Source of the DNA: Streptomyces guryensis | Lineage (GTDB): Bacteria > Actinomycetota > Actinomycetes > Streptomycetales > Streptomycetaceae | Assembly (NCBI RefSeq): GCF_021261325.1 | Contig: NZ_JAJSBI010000005.1 | Location: 186,001 to 250,000, forward strand | Length of the DNA: 64,000 bases | Direction of reading: 5' to 3' | Shown here: piece after piece, positions 25,820-35,611 of the stretch | How the letters are laid out: every line of letters starts with the position of its first letter | How positions within the stretch are numbered: the first letter of the stretch is position 1 | Program-made: the position numbers and the translations under genes | Notes under the pieces: generated by a model | Told to the model about the DNA's origin: nothing | The model's input: the letters and a program-made list of their open reading frames with translations, nothing else | Database searches by the model: none

Positions 25820-26908
25820 ATGACAACGCACAGCAGTACCACCGAGGTCAGCGGCGAACCCGGCCGCGACGAGGAACGGCAGGGCTTCGACGAGATCCAC
25901 ATCCTCTGGATCTCCGAAGGCATGAGCTGCGACGGCGACACCGTCTCCCTGACGGCCGCCGACCAGCCCTCCATCGAGGACCTGGTCCTCGGCCTGATCC
26001 CCGGTCTGCCGAAGGTGAACCTGGTCAACAAGGTGCTCTCCCCGAGCCTGGGCGGCGAGGACTTCCTCGCCCCCTACCGGGCGGCGGTACGCGGCGAGCT
26101 GGCCCCGTTCATCCTCGTCATCGAGGGCTCGATCCCCAACCAGAACATCATCGAGGGCGACGGCTACTGGACGTCCTTCGGCAACGACCCGGAGACGGGC
26201 GAACCGCAGACCCTCAACTGGTGGATCGACCAGCTGGCCCCCAAGGCCTGGGCGGTGGTGGCCGCGGGCACCTGCGCCACCTTCGGCGGCATCCACGCGA
26301 TGGCCGGAAACCCGACCGGCTGCATGGGCCTGGCGGACTACCTGGGCTGGGACTTCAGGTCCCAGGGCGCCCTGCCCGTGGTGAACGTCCCCGGCTGCCC
26401 GATCCAGCCCGAGAACTTCATGGAGACCCTGATCTGGGTTCTCTACCATGCGGCCGGATCCGCACCGCCGCCCCCGCTGGACCACATGCTGCGCCCGCAG
26501 TGGCTGTTCGGAAAGACGGTCCACGAGGGCTGCGACCGCGGCTCGTACTACGAGCAGGGCACCTTCGCCAAGGACTACAACTCACCCAAGTGCCTGGTGA
26601 AGACGGGGTGTTGGGGTCCGGTGGTCAACTGCAACGTGCCCAAGCGCGGCTGGATGGCCGGTATCGGCGGCTGCCCGAACGTCGGCGGCATCTGCATCGG
26701 CTGCACGATGCCCGGCTTCCCCGACGCGTTCATGCCGTTCATGGACGAGCCGCCCGGCGGGACGCTGTCGTCGATGATCGTCAAGCCCTACGGGGCCGTC
26801 ATCCGCCGGCTGCGCGGCTTCACGAACGAGCTGGTCAACCACGAACCCAGGTGGCGCCACAACAAGCGGAAGCTGACCAGCGGTTACGACCCGCACTGGC
26901 GGCCCTGA
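25820..26908 (+). CDS. hhyS: [NiFe]-hydrogenase small subunit, group 1h type
   Basis: A 362-residue small subunit with iron-sulfur clusters. The proximal cluster motif, CTGC in most enzymes, is here C37-D-G-D40 (SEGMSCDGDTVSL), the CxxD change known from oxygen-insensitive group 1h hydrogenases, where an Asp replaces one Cys ligand. Other ligands sit in AAGTCATFGG, VNVPGCPIQPEN, VHEGCDRGSYYEQGTF, KCLVKTGCWGPVVNCN and GGCPNVGGICIGCTMPGFPD. There is no Tat signal, so the enzyme stays in the cytoplasm. It passes electrons from H2 oxidation toward the respiratory chain. ATG 25820 follows the previous stop by one base, with GGAGG upstream. Confidence 0.94.
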   Translation: MTTHSSTTEVSGEPGRDEERQGFDEIHILWISEGMSCDGDTVSLTAADQPSIEDLVLGLIPGLPKVNLVNKVLSPSLGGEDFLAPYRAAVRGELAPFILVIEGSIPNQNIIEGDGYWTSFGNDPETGEPQTLNWWIDQLAPKAWAVVAAGTCATFGGIHAMAGNPTGCMGLADYLGWDFRSQGALPVVNVPGCPIQPENFMETLIWVLYHAAGSAPPPPLDHMLRPQWLFGKTVHEGCDRGSYYEQGTFAKDYNSPKCLVKTGCWGPVVNCNVPKRGWMAGIGGCPNVGGICIGCTMPGFPDAFMPFMDEPPGGTLSSMIVKPYGAVIRRLRGFTNELVNHEPRWRHNKRKLTSGYDPHWRP

Positions 26909-26975
26909 CACCGCGCGAGCCACACCCGACACGGACGGACCCACGGAACACCGACAGCGAGGGGCAGTAACAGCA

Positions 26976-28769
26976 ATGACCACAACCGAGGCCCGGCCCA
27001 CGGGACGCAAGCCGCCGCAGATCGTGGACATGTCCTGGGACCCGATCACCAGGATCATCGGAAACCTGGGGATCTACACGAAGATCGACTTCGCCAACCG
27101 GGAAGTCGTGGAGTGCCACAGCACTTCGTCGCTGTTCCGTGGCTACTCCGTGTTCATGAAGGGCAAGGACCCCCGGGACGCGGGCTTCATCACCTCCCGC
27201 ATCTGCGGCATCTGCGGCGACAACCACACCACCTGCTCCGACTACGCCCAGCAGATGGCCTACGGGGTCAAGCCGCCGCGGCTCGCCGAGCACATCGTCA
27301 ACCTCGGCGAGGCGGCCGAGTACATGTTCGACCACACGATCTTCCAGGACAACCTGGTGTTCGTGGACTTCTGCGAGGCCATGGTCAAGGCCACCAACCC
27401 CGGTGTGCTGGCCCGCGCCGAACGCAGCGACGCCCCCCGCGGGGACATCCACGGCTACCGGACGATCGCCGACATCATGAAGGCCTTCAACCCCTTCGAG
27501 GGCGAGGTCTACAAGGAGGCCCTGAAGGTCAGCCGGGTCACCCGTGAGATGTTCTGCCTGATGGAGGGGCGGCACGTCCACCCGTCCACGCTGTACCCCG
27601 GCGGCGTGGGCACGCTGCCGCAGCCGACGGTCTTCACCGACTACCTCAGCCGGCTCATGCGGGTCATCGACTTCGTCAAGAAGGCCGTCGCCATGAACGA
27701 CGACGTCTTCGACTTCTTCTACGAGGCACTGCCCGGCTACGAGGAGGTCGGCCGGCGCCGCATTCTGCTGGGCTGCTGGGGAGCGTGGCAGAACCCGGAC
27801 GTCGTCGACTACCGCTACGAGAACATGAACCGGTGGGGCAAGGCGATGTACGTCACCCCGGGCATCGTGGTCGACGGCGAACTGGTCACCAACAACCTCG
27901 TCGACATCAACCTCGGCCTGCGGATCATGCTCGGCAGCTCCTACTACGAGGACTGGGTCAACGAGCAGCCCTTCGTCACCCATGACCCGCTCGGCAATCC
28001 GGTCGACATGCGCCACCCGTGGAACCAGACCACCGTCCCGGTGCCGCAGAAGCGCGATTTCGACGACAAGTACAGCTGGGTGATGAGCCCGCGCTGGCAC
28101 GACTCGCGGACCGGGGACCACCTCGCCCTGGACACCGGCGGCGGCCCGCTCGCCCGGCTGTGGTCGACCGCGCTCAGCGGACTGGTCGACACCCCGTACA
28201 TCAAGTCCACCGGCCACAGTGTGCGCATCTCGCTGCCCAAGGGCGAATCGCTGCCGGAGACGACCCTGGAGTGGCGCATCCCGAAGTGGAGCAACACCAT
28301 CGAACGGGACCGCGCCCGTCCGTACTTCGTCGCCTACGCCGCCGCCATGGCCCTGCAGTTCCTGGAGGAGGCGATGGGGCTGGTGCGGGACGGCGACACC
28401 AAGGTGTTCGAGAACTTCGAGGTGCCGGACGAGGCGATCGGCTGCGGCTTCCACGAGGCGGTGCGGGGCGTCCTCTCCCACCACCTGGTGATCAAGGACA
28501 AGAAGATCGCCAACTACCACCCGTACCCGCCCACTCCGTGGAACGCCAGCCCCCGCGACAAGTTCGGTACCCCCGGCCCCTACGAGGACGCGGTCCAGGG
28601 GCAGCCGATCTTCGAGGAGAACGGGCCGGACGACTTCAAGGGCGTCGACATCATGCGCACCGTCCGCAGCTTCGACCCCTGTCTGCCGTGCGGTGTCCAC
28701 ATGTACGTCGGCAAGGGCAAGACGCTGACCACCCTGCACTCGCCGACCTACGGGGCGAACCATGGCTGA
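26976..28769 (+). CDS. hhyL: [NiFe]-hydrogenase large subunit, group 1h type
   Basis: A 597-residue catalytic subunit. Ni-Fe ligands are C77 and C80 in SRICGICGDNHTTCSD, and C569 and C572 in FDPCLPCGVH. After His575 come 22 more residues (starting MYVGKG), the tail removed by the maturation endopeptidase once Ni is inserted. The family member in Streptomyces oxidises atmospheric H2 with high affinity and is expressed in spores or stationary phase (known for S. avermitilis and relatives). It overlaps the NifU-like gene by 8 bp. GAGGGG precedes ATG 26976. Confidence 0.95.
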   Translation: MTTTEARPTGRKPPQIVDMSWDPITRIIGNLGIYTKIDFANREVVECHSTSSLFRGYSVFMKGKDPRDAGFITSRICGICGDNHTTCSDYAQQMAYGVKPPRLAEHIVNLGEAAEYMFDHTIFQDNLVFVDFCEAMVKATNPGVLARAERSDAPRGDIHGYRTIADIMKAFNPFEGEVYKEALKVSRVTREMFCLMEGRHVHPSTLYPGGVGTLPQPTVFTDYLSRLMRVIDFVKKAVAMNDDVFDFFYEALPGYEEVGRRRILLGCWGAWQNPDVVDYRYENMNRWGKAMYVTPGIVVDGELVTNNLVDINLGLRIMLGSSYYEDWVNEQPFVTHDPLGNPVDMRHPWNQTTVPVPQKRDFDDKYSWVMSPRWHDSRTGDHLALDTGGGPLARLWSTALSGLVDTPYIKSTGHSVRISLPKGESLPETTLEWRIPKWSNTIERDRARPYFVAYAAAMALQFLEEAMGLVRDGDTKVFENFEVPDEAIGCGFHEAVRGVLSHHLVIKDKKIANYHPYPPTPWNASPRDKFGTPGPYEDAVQGQPIFEENGPDDFKGVDIMRTVRSFDPCLPCGVHMYVGKGKTLTTLHSPTYGANHG

Positions 28770-29316
28770 GGCCGAGCACCTGGCCGAGCGGCTCGCGGAC
28801 CCGGCCGTCGAGGCCAGGCTGACCCGGCTCGACCAGCTGCTGGAGGAACTCCAGTCCGCGCCCGGGCCCGCCACCCGCTCCGCGGTCGAGACGGGACGGC
28901 TGCTGACCGAGGTCTACGGCGAGGCGCTCGCCCGGGTCATGGACCACGCGGACGCGCACCTGGCCGAACGCCTGGCCGACGACGAGCTGCTGGGGCATCT
29001 GCTGGTGCTGCACGAGATCCACCCGGAGCCCGTCGAGCGCCGAGCCGCCCGCGCGGTCGAGCGGCTGCGGCCCGCCGTCCAGGAGCGCGGCGGCGACGTG
29101 GAGTGGGCCGGCGTGGACGGAGAGGTGGGCCGCGTGCGGCTGACGGCGGGCGGCGGCTGTGGCTCAGGATGCGGCGGCGGGACCGGCGACGTCACCGCCG
29201 CGGTGCGGGAGGCGGTGCTCGCCGTGGCCCCGGAACTGACGGAGGTGGAGCCGGTGCAGACCACGGCTCCGGCTTTCGTACCGCTGGCCACGCTCACCCA
29301 CCGAGGCACACCGTGA
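28762..29316 (+). CDS. NifU-like hydrogenase accessory protein
   Basis: A 184-residue protein. The first ~100 residues are helical (RLTRLDQLLEELQSAPG, DELLGHLLVLHEIHPEPVERR); the last ~70 resemble the NifU C-terminal domain. The usual Cys pair CxxC is here GGGCGSGCGGG, that is CxxxC. Genes like this sit directly after hhyL in actinobacterial group 1h loci and may deliver iron-sulfur clusters or act as an electron carrier; neither is shown by the sequence. It overlaps hhyL by 8 bp and the next gene by 4 bp (GTGA). Confidence 0.75.
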   Translation: MAEAEHLAERLADPAVEARLTRLDQLLEELQSAPGPATRSAVETGRLLTEVYGEALARVMDHADAHLAERLADDELLGHLLVLHEIHPEPVERRAARAVERLRPAVQERGGDVEWAGVDGEVGRVRLTAGGGCGSGCGGGTGDVTAAVREAVLAVAPELTEVEPVQTTAPAFVPLATLTHRGTP

Positions 29317-29906
29317 CCACGGAGGGAGCGCTCGCACGCCTCATCCGCTCCGCCGAACCCACGCCGACGGCCGAGACGGAGCGGTGCGACCTGTGCGCCG
29401 CTCCGGTTCCCGACGACCACCGGCATCTCTACGACACGGCGGCCGAGGAGGTGCGCTGCGCCTGCGGCCCCTGCTCGGTGCTGTTCGCCGACGGCGGCGC
29501 GGGCGACGGGCACTACCGGCTCGTCCCCCGCAGGCGGATCCGGCTCCCTCGGGTGGACACTGAGGTTCTGGGCGTGCCCGTCGGCCTGGTCTTCTTCGTG
29601 CCCCGGGCGGACGGCACGGTCACCGCCGAGGGCCCGAGCCCGGCCGGGGCCATGCGGTGGGAGATCGACGCGGGGGCCTGGCGGCGGCTGACCGTGGAGT
29701 GTCCGCAGCTGGCCTCCGTGCAACCCGACGTGGAGGCACTGCTCGTGAACACCGTCCACGGCCTCGACCACCACTGGATCGTGCCGGTCGACGACTGCTA
29801 CCGGATGATCGCCGTCGTACGCCGGGAATGGCGCGGCCTGTCCGGCGGCGGCCGGATCTGGCCCGCCGTCGAGCGGTTCTTCGACGACCTCACCGAGCGG
29901 CCATGA
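29313..29906 (+). CDS. Hydrogenase-associated DUF5947-like protein
   Basis: A 197-residue soluble protein. Near the N-terminus are metal-type cysteines: RCDLCAAP and VRCACGPCSVLF, which could bind zinc or an Fe-S cluster. The rest is a conserved domain (YRLVPRRRIRLPRVD, VEALLVNTVHGLDHHWIVPVDDCYRMIAVVRREW). It is known to me only as a conserved unknown of the hydrogenase locus, so the name is by recollection and the function open. GTG 29313 overlaps the NifU-like stop. Confidence 0.65.
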   Translation: MTTEGALARLIRSAEPTPTAETERCDLCAAPVPDDHRHLYDTAAEEVRCACGPCSVLFADGGAGDGHYRLVPRRRIRLPRVDTEVLGVPVGLVFFVPRADGTVTAEGPSPAGAMRWEIDAGAWRRLTVECPQLASVQPDVEALLVNTVHGLDHHWIVPVDDCYRMIAVVRREWRGLSGGGRIWPAVERFFDDLTERP

Positions 29907-29947
29907 CCACGACTCCGCGGCGCGGAGACGAGGAAGGAGAACACCTC

Positions 29948-30154
29948 ATGGGCAACATCAGAGTCGGCCGAGCCCAGGCCAAGCCCGACTCGACCGGGCA
30001 CGTGTCCGGCATGCATCAGGGCAACCGAGGGCCGTACGGCCACCAGACCGGGCATCACGAGGACGGCACCGCCGACGCGCGCCGCTCCACCGGGATCCAT
30101 TGGAAGCGGCACGACGCTCTGCTGGAGGTCATGCCCAACATCCCGCCGGGATGA
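29948..30154 (+). CDS. Small hydrogenase-operon protein, 68 residues, unknown
   Basis: Hydrophilic and His/Gly-rich: GHVSGMHQGNRGPYGHQTG is followed by IHWKRHDALLEVMPNIPPG. No domain recognised. ATG 29948 has AAGGAG 8 bases upstream. An ATG at 29903 in the previous stop is in frame and would add 15 residues. The several His residues could bind metal; this is conjecture. Confidence 0.6.
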   Translation: MGNIRVGRAQAKPDSTGHVSGMHQGNRGPYGHQTGHHEDGTADARRSTGIHWKRHDALLEVMPNIPPG

Positions 30155-30173
30155 GAGACAGCAGGGAGCCGGA

Positions 30174-30359
30174 ATGAACGTCCAACGAGCAGACCGCGCA
30201 CAGAGCGGGACGACGGGGCGGCAGTTGCTGATGGCCGAGGCCGTTGTGGCCGGTGCCGTGGCCCTGGCGCTGTTCGTCCGGGAGCTGCCGAGCCTGAGGC
30301 GCGAGTTGCGTATCTACCGAATGGCGGGTGGCTTGCGCGCAGGCCACCGCTACCCGTGA
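30174..30359 (+). CDS. Small membrane protein in the hydrogenase operon
   Basis: A 61-residue protein with one hydrophobic helix (LLMAEAVVAGAVALALFVREL) and a basic C-terminal tail (RRELRIYRMAGGLRAGHRY). It resembles the DUF6893 type of tiny Streptomyces proteins, as far as I can recall. It could anchor or contact the soluble hydrogenase at the membrane. ATG 30174 follows GGAGCC. Confidence 0.55.
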   Translation: MNVQRADRAQSGTTGRQLLMAEAVVAGAVALALFVRELPSLRRELRIYRMAGGLRAGHRYP

Positions 30360-30366
30360 GCCGACC

Positions 30367-30705
30367 GTGCACGAGTTGTCGATCGCGACCGCGATCATCG
30401 ACCGGGCCGACGAGCTCGCCCGGGCGGACGGGACGGACACCGTCTCGGCGGTGACCGTCCGGGTCGGCGAGCTGGCCGGGGTCGTACCCGACGCGCTGAG
30501 CTTCGCGTTCGAGGTGGCCCGGGAGGGCACCGCCCTGGCCGCGGCCCGGCTCGTGGTGGAGCCGGTCCCGGCGCAGGCCTACTGCGGCGCGTGCGCCCAG
30601 GAGTTCCCGGTGGGCATGCCCCCGTTCTTCTGGTGCCCGCACTGCGATCAGCCCTCCACCGACCTGCGCAGCGGCCGGGAACTGGAGATCACCGAAATCC
30701 AGTGA
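30367..30705 (+). CDS. hypA: HypA, hydrogenase nickel insertion protein
   Basis: A 112-residue HypA. It starts VHELSIATAII, with the nickel-binding His at position 2 (MHE in most). The zinc site is CGAC and CPHC. With HypB it delivers nickel to the large subunit. GTG 30367 starts 7 bases after the previous stop. It is the last gene of the rightward operon; a 20-bp stem terminator follows. Confidence 0.93.
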   Translation: MHELSIATAIIDRADELARADGTDTVSAVTVRVGELAGVVPDALSFAFEVAREGTALAAARLVVEPVPAQAYCGACAQEFPVGMPPFFWCPHCDQPSTDLRSGRELEITEIQ

Positions 30706-30708
30706 CAT

Positions 30709-30753
30709 GCACGGGGCCCCGCCGGAGCTCGATGCTCCGGCGGGGCCCCGTGC
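30709..30753. terminator. Bidirectional terminator between hypA and hypE
   Basis: A perfect 20-bp stem, 30709-30728 with 30734-30753, and the 5-base loop TCGAT. It lies between two convergent operons and can end transcription from both sides. Confidence 0.9.
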
Positions 30754-30760
30754 GTCCGGG

Positions 30761-31820
30761 TCAGCAGATCCGCGGCAGCTGCTCACCCAGCGGCAGGTCC
30801 ACCACCCGGGTACCGCCGAGGCCGGTCGAGACCACGACCATGCCGGGGTGCTCGGCGACACACTCGCCGATCAGCGTGGCTCCGGCGCCCTGCGGGTGAG
30901 CGCGCATCGCCGCGAGGACCTCCTCCGCCGCGGACGGGGGCACGAAGGCGACGAGCCGGCCCTCGTTGGCGACGTAGAGCGGATCGAGGCCCAGGAAGCC
31001 GCAGGCGTTGGCGACGGCGTCCGGTACGGGGATGGCCCGCTCCTGGAGGCGGACACCGGTCCCGGAGGCGCGGGCGATCTCGTTGAGGGACGCGGCCAGA
31101 CCGCCACGGGTGGGGTCGCGCAGGACGTGGATGTCGGGCGTGACCTTCAGCATGGCCGCCACCAGGCCGGCGAGCGGCGCGGTGTCGCTGGCGAGCTCGA
31201 CGCCGAACTCCAGTCCCTCCCGGACGCTCATGATCGCCACTCCGTGGAGACCGATCGGACCGCTGACGATGACGGCGTCACCGGGCCGCGCACGCTGGGG
31301 ACGGACGTCCACCCCGTCGGGGACGAGCCCCACACCGGCGGTGGTGACGTACACACCGTCGCCGTGCCCGGACTCCACCACCTTGGTGTCACCCGTGGCC
31401 ACGACGACCCCTGCCGTCTCGGCCGCCGCGCCCATGGCGCGCGCGATCCGCTCGACCACGGTCAGCTCCACGCCCTCCTCCAGCACGAAGGCGGCGGACA
31501 GGTAGGCGGGCCTGGCACCGCTCATCGCGAGATCGTTGACGGTGCCGTTGACCGCGAGGTCGCCGAGGCTCCCGCCGGGGAAGAACAGCGGCCTGACCAC
31601 ATAGGAGTCGGTGGAGAACGCCAGCCGAGCGCCGCCCAGTTCGAGGACGGCGGAGTCGGCGAGCGCGGAGAGGATGGGGTTGCCGTAGGCGGGGGCGAAG
31701 ACCTGCTCCATCAGCTCGGCGGACAGGGCACCGCCTCCGCCGTGCCCCATGACCACCACGGGCTGGTCGCGAAGGGGCGCGGGGCAGGTCCAGTTGGCGG
31801 GGTCGACGGTTTCGGCGAGT

Positions 31821-31828
<8 letters not shown>
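30761..31828 (-). CDS. hypE: HypE, carbamoyl-dehydratase of hydrogenase maturation
   Basis: A 355-residue AIRS-fold protein. [18 protein letters not shown] and [15 protein letters not shown] are nucleotide-binding motifs. It ends PRIC: the C-terminal Cys receives the carbamoyl group from HypF, is dehydrated to thiocyanate and gives cyanide to the active-site iron. The start is TTG 31828, overlapping the hypD stop by 8 bases; no ATG or GTG is better placed. Last gene of the leftward maturation operon. Confidence 0.95.
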
Positions 31829-32950
<1,122 letters not shown>

Positions 32951-32954
<4 letters not shown>

Positions 32955-33268
32955 CGGGCCTCGCTCTCTCGGGATTCCTCGGTCACGGCGGCGACTCCCG
33001 CGTCCCGCGAGGCCTGCTCCCAGGCGTCGCCGAACTCCTCCTCCAGCAGCCCCAGTTCCTCGAAGAGCTGGAGGGAGGCCAGAGCCGACTCCTCGTCCAG
33101 ACGCTGGAGCGCGAACCCGACGTGGACGATGACGTACTCACCCACCCGCACGTCCGACACGTACTCCAGACACGCCTGCTTCTGCACACCGCCGAAGTCG
33201 ATCAGCCCGGTGAGCGGGTCGGCACTGTCGTCGATGGACACGACCTTGCCGGGCACTGCCAAACACAT
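32951..33268 (-). CDS. hypC: HypC, hydrogenase maturation chaperone
   Basis: A 105-residue HypC/HupF-family protein starting [13 protein letters not shown], with the essential Cys2. The C-terminal ~30 residues ([21 protein letters not shown]) extend beyond the usual ~75-90-residue family length. It carries the Fe(CN)2CO unit with HypD. GAGGAG lies 6 bases before ATG 33268. Confidence 0.93.
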
Positions 33269-33271
33269 GGG

Positions 33272-35611
33272 TCACTCCTCTTGTCGTTGGTGCGCCGCGA
33301 CCACGAGTTGTCCAAGGGCCAAACCGCCGTCGTTCGGGGGGACTTCACCGTGCCGCAGCACCGCGAAGCCGTTCTCGGCCAGCAGCCGCGTGCACTCCTC
33401 CTCCAGCAGCGCGTTGGCGAAGACCCCGCCGCTGAGGGCGACCGTGGCCAGGCCGGTGTCCCGGCGCGCCTGCCGGGAGATCTCCAGCACGGCCCGGGCG
33501 ACAGCGCGGTGGAAGCGCGCGGCGAGCACGGGGACCGGCGTGCCGCGCCTCAGGTCGGCGACCAGTGCGCTGAGCACCGGTGCCGGGTCGAAGGTGCCTG
33601 AGGCGATGCCGAAGGCGTACGCCGAGGTGTCGGCGCCCCGGGCCGAAGCGGCCGCGGCCTCCAGCTCCAGGGCGGCCTGGGCCTCGTATCCCGCGCGATG
33701 GCACACGCCCACCAGGGAGGACACCGCGTCGAAGAGCCGGCCCATGCTGGAAGTCGCCACGCAGACCACCTGGCGCGTCAACTGCTGTTCCAGGACTGTC
33801 AGTTCGGCGGGCGAGCAGGCGGCGACGCAGGGCAGGTCCTTGTCCCAGGGGAGACCTGCGGCCCACAGCCGGGCCAGAGCCAGCCGGCACGGGTTGGCGA
33901 CCCCCGCGTCTCCGCCGGGCAGCGGGGCGGGGGAGAGGTGGGCGAAACGCCGGTGGCCCGTGTAGTCGGCGAGCAGGACCTCGCCGCCCCAGACGGTGCC
34001 GTCGTCGCCGTAGCCGGTGCCGTCGAAGGCGACACCGATCACGGGCGTGGTGCCGTCGAGGCCGTGCCCGGCCATCGCCGAGGCGATGTGCGCGTGGTGG
34101 TGCTGAACGAACACGGGTGTGCGCGCGGCCAGTTGGGCGGCCCGGCGGCGGGCCCAGCGGGCCGAGTGGTAGCCGGGATGCCGGTCGGCGGCGACCACTT
34201 CGGGCGTGACGCCGCTCAGCCGCCGGATGTGCCCCTCCGCCCGCTGGGCGGCCTCCAGAGTGGCGAGATCGCCCATGTCGCCGATGTGCGGGCCGAGCCA
34301 GGCATGGTCCCCCTCGCCCACGCACAGCGCGTTCTTGAGGTCGCCGCCCACCGCGAGCGCGGGTCGCACGACGACCGGCAGCCGCAGTGGGCGGGGCACA
34401 TACCCCCGGGACCGGCGCAGCACCTGCTCGGTGCCGTCGGCCCGCACCCGCAGCAGCGAGTCGTCGCACGGTGAGGAGATGGTCCGGTCGTGGGTGAGCC
34501 AGGCGTCGGCCAGCCCGTCGAGCCGGGTCAGCGCCTCCTCGTCGTCCGTGACGATCGGTTCCCCGGACCGGTTGCCGCTCGTCATGACCAGCACGCGAGG
34601 GCCCGGCGGATCGCCGGGCAGCCCCAACAGCAGGGCGTGCACGGGGGTGTAGGGCAGCATCACGCCGAGCTGCGGGCTGCCCGGGCACACGCCGGGAGCC
34701 AGACGGACGCCTTCGGCCGGCGTCCGCGGGCCCAGCAGGACGATGGGGCGGCGGGGGCTGGTGAGCGCCGTGCGCTCGGCCGCGGAGACCTGGGCGATCA
34801 GGTGCACGGTGTCGAGATCCGCGCACATCACCGCGAACGGCTTGCCACCGCGCTCCTTCCGGCTGCGCAGTGTGTCGACGGCTCGTGTGTCGGTGGCGTC
34901 GCAGGCCAGGTGATAGCCGCCGAGGCCCTTGACCGCGAGGACCCGTCCGGCCGCGAGCAGGGCCCGCGCCGCCGCCAGGGCGTCGCCGTCCCGCGCAGGA
35001 CGGAGCCCGCTGCCGGCCGCGGGCACCAGGCGCAGCCGGGGACCGCAGTCCGGGCAGGCCACGGGCTGGGCGTGAAAGCGGCGGTCGGCGGGGTCGCCGT
35101 ACTCCCGGGCGCACGCGGGGCACATCGGGAAGCCGGTCATCGTGGTCAGGGCCCGGTCGTACGGCATCCCCGTGGCGATGGTGAAGCGGGGGCCGCAGTG
35201 GGTGCAGGTGACGAACGGGTGCCGGTGGCGGCGGTCAGCCGGATCGGCCAGCTCCCGCAGACAGTCCTCGCAGGTCGCCGTGTCGGGCGGGAGCTGGGTG
35301 CGGCCCGCGGACCGCTCGGTGGCACGGATGGTGAAGGGGGCGTCGGCACCGGTGGCGGTCAGGTCCTCGACGCCCACGCCGGTGACGGCGGCCAACGGCG
35401 GAGGCTCCGCGGCCAGCCGCTCGCAGAAACGGTCGACACCGTCCGGCGGGCCCTCCACCTCGATGAGCACGCCGCTCGCGGTGTTGCTCACGAATCCGGC
35501 CAGGCCGAGATCGGTGGCCAGGCGGTGCACGAAGGGGCGGAAGCCCACGCCCTGCACCGTGCCGCGCACCACGACGCGGCGGCGTACCGCCTGCGCGGCC
35601 GGAGCGGTCAC
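33272..35611 (-). CDS. hypF: HypF, carbamoyltransferase
   Basis: A 779-residue multidomain enzyme: acylphosphatase domain (VRGTVQGVGFRPFVHRLA, residues ~14-31), two zinc fingers (CEDCLREL with CTHCGPRF; CPACAREYG with CPDCGPRL), a YrdC-like ATP domain, and a Kae1-like domain with VQHHHAHIASAMAGHG. It makes carbamoyl-adenylate from carbamoyl phosphate and loads HypE. GTG 35611 overlaps the hypB stop by 4 bp. Typical length. Confidence 0.96.
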   Translation of the reverse strand: MTAPAAQAVRRRVVVRGTVQGVGFRPFVHRLATDLGLAGFVSNTASGVLIEVEGPPDGVDRFCERLAAEPPPLAAVTGVGVEDLTATGADAPFTIRATERSAGRTQLPPDTATCEDCLRELADPADRRHRHPFVTCTHCGPRFTIATGMPYDRALTTMTGFPMCPACAREYGDPADRRFHAQPVACPDCGPRLRLVPAAGSGLRPARDGDALAAARALLAAGRVLAVKGLGGYHLACDATDTRAVDTLRSRKERGGKPFAVMCADLDTVHLIAQVSAAERTALTSPRRPIVLLGPRTPAEGVRLAPGVCPGSPQLGVMLPYTPVHALLLGLPGDPPGPRVLVMTSGNRSGEPIVTDDEEALTRLDGLADAWLTHDRTISSPCDDSLLRVRADGTEQVLRRSRGYVPRPLRLPVVVRPALAVGGDLKNALCVGEGDHAWLGPHIGDMGDLATLEAAQRAEGHIRRLSGVTPEVVAADRHPGYHSARWARRRAAQLAARTPVFVQHHHAHIASAMAGHGLDGTTPVIGVAFDGTGYGDDGTVWGGEVLLADYTGHRRFAHLSPAPLPGGDAGVANPCRLALARLWAAGLPWDKDLPCVAACSPAELTVLEQQLTRQVVCVATSSMGRLFDAVSSLVGVCHRAGYEAQAALELEAAAASARGADTSAYAFGIASGTFDPAPVLSALVADLRRGTPVPVLAARFHRAVARAVLEISRQARRDTGLATVALSGGVFANALLEEECTRLLAENGFAVLRHGEVPPNDGGLALGQLVVAAHQRQEE

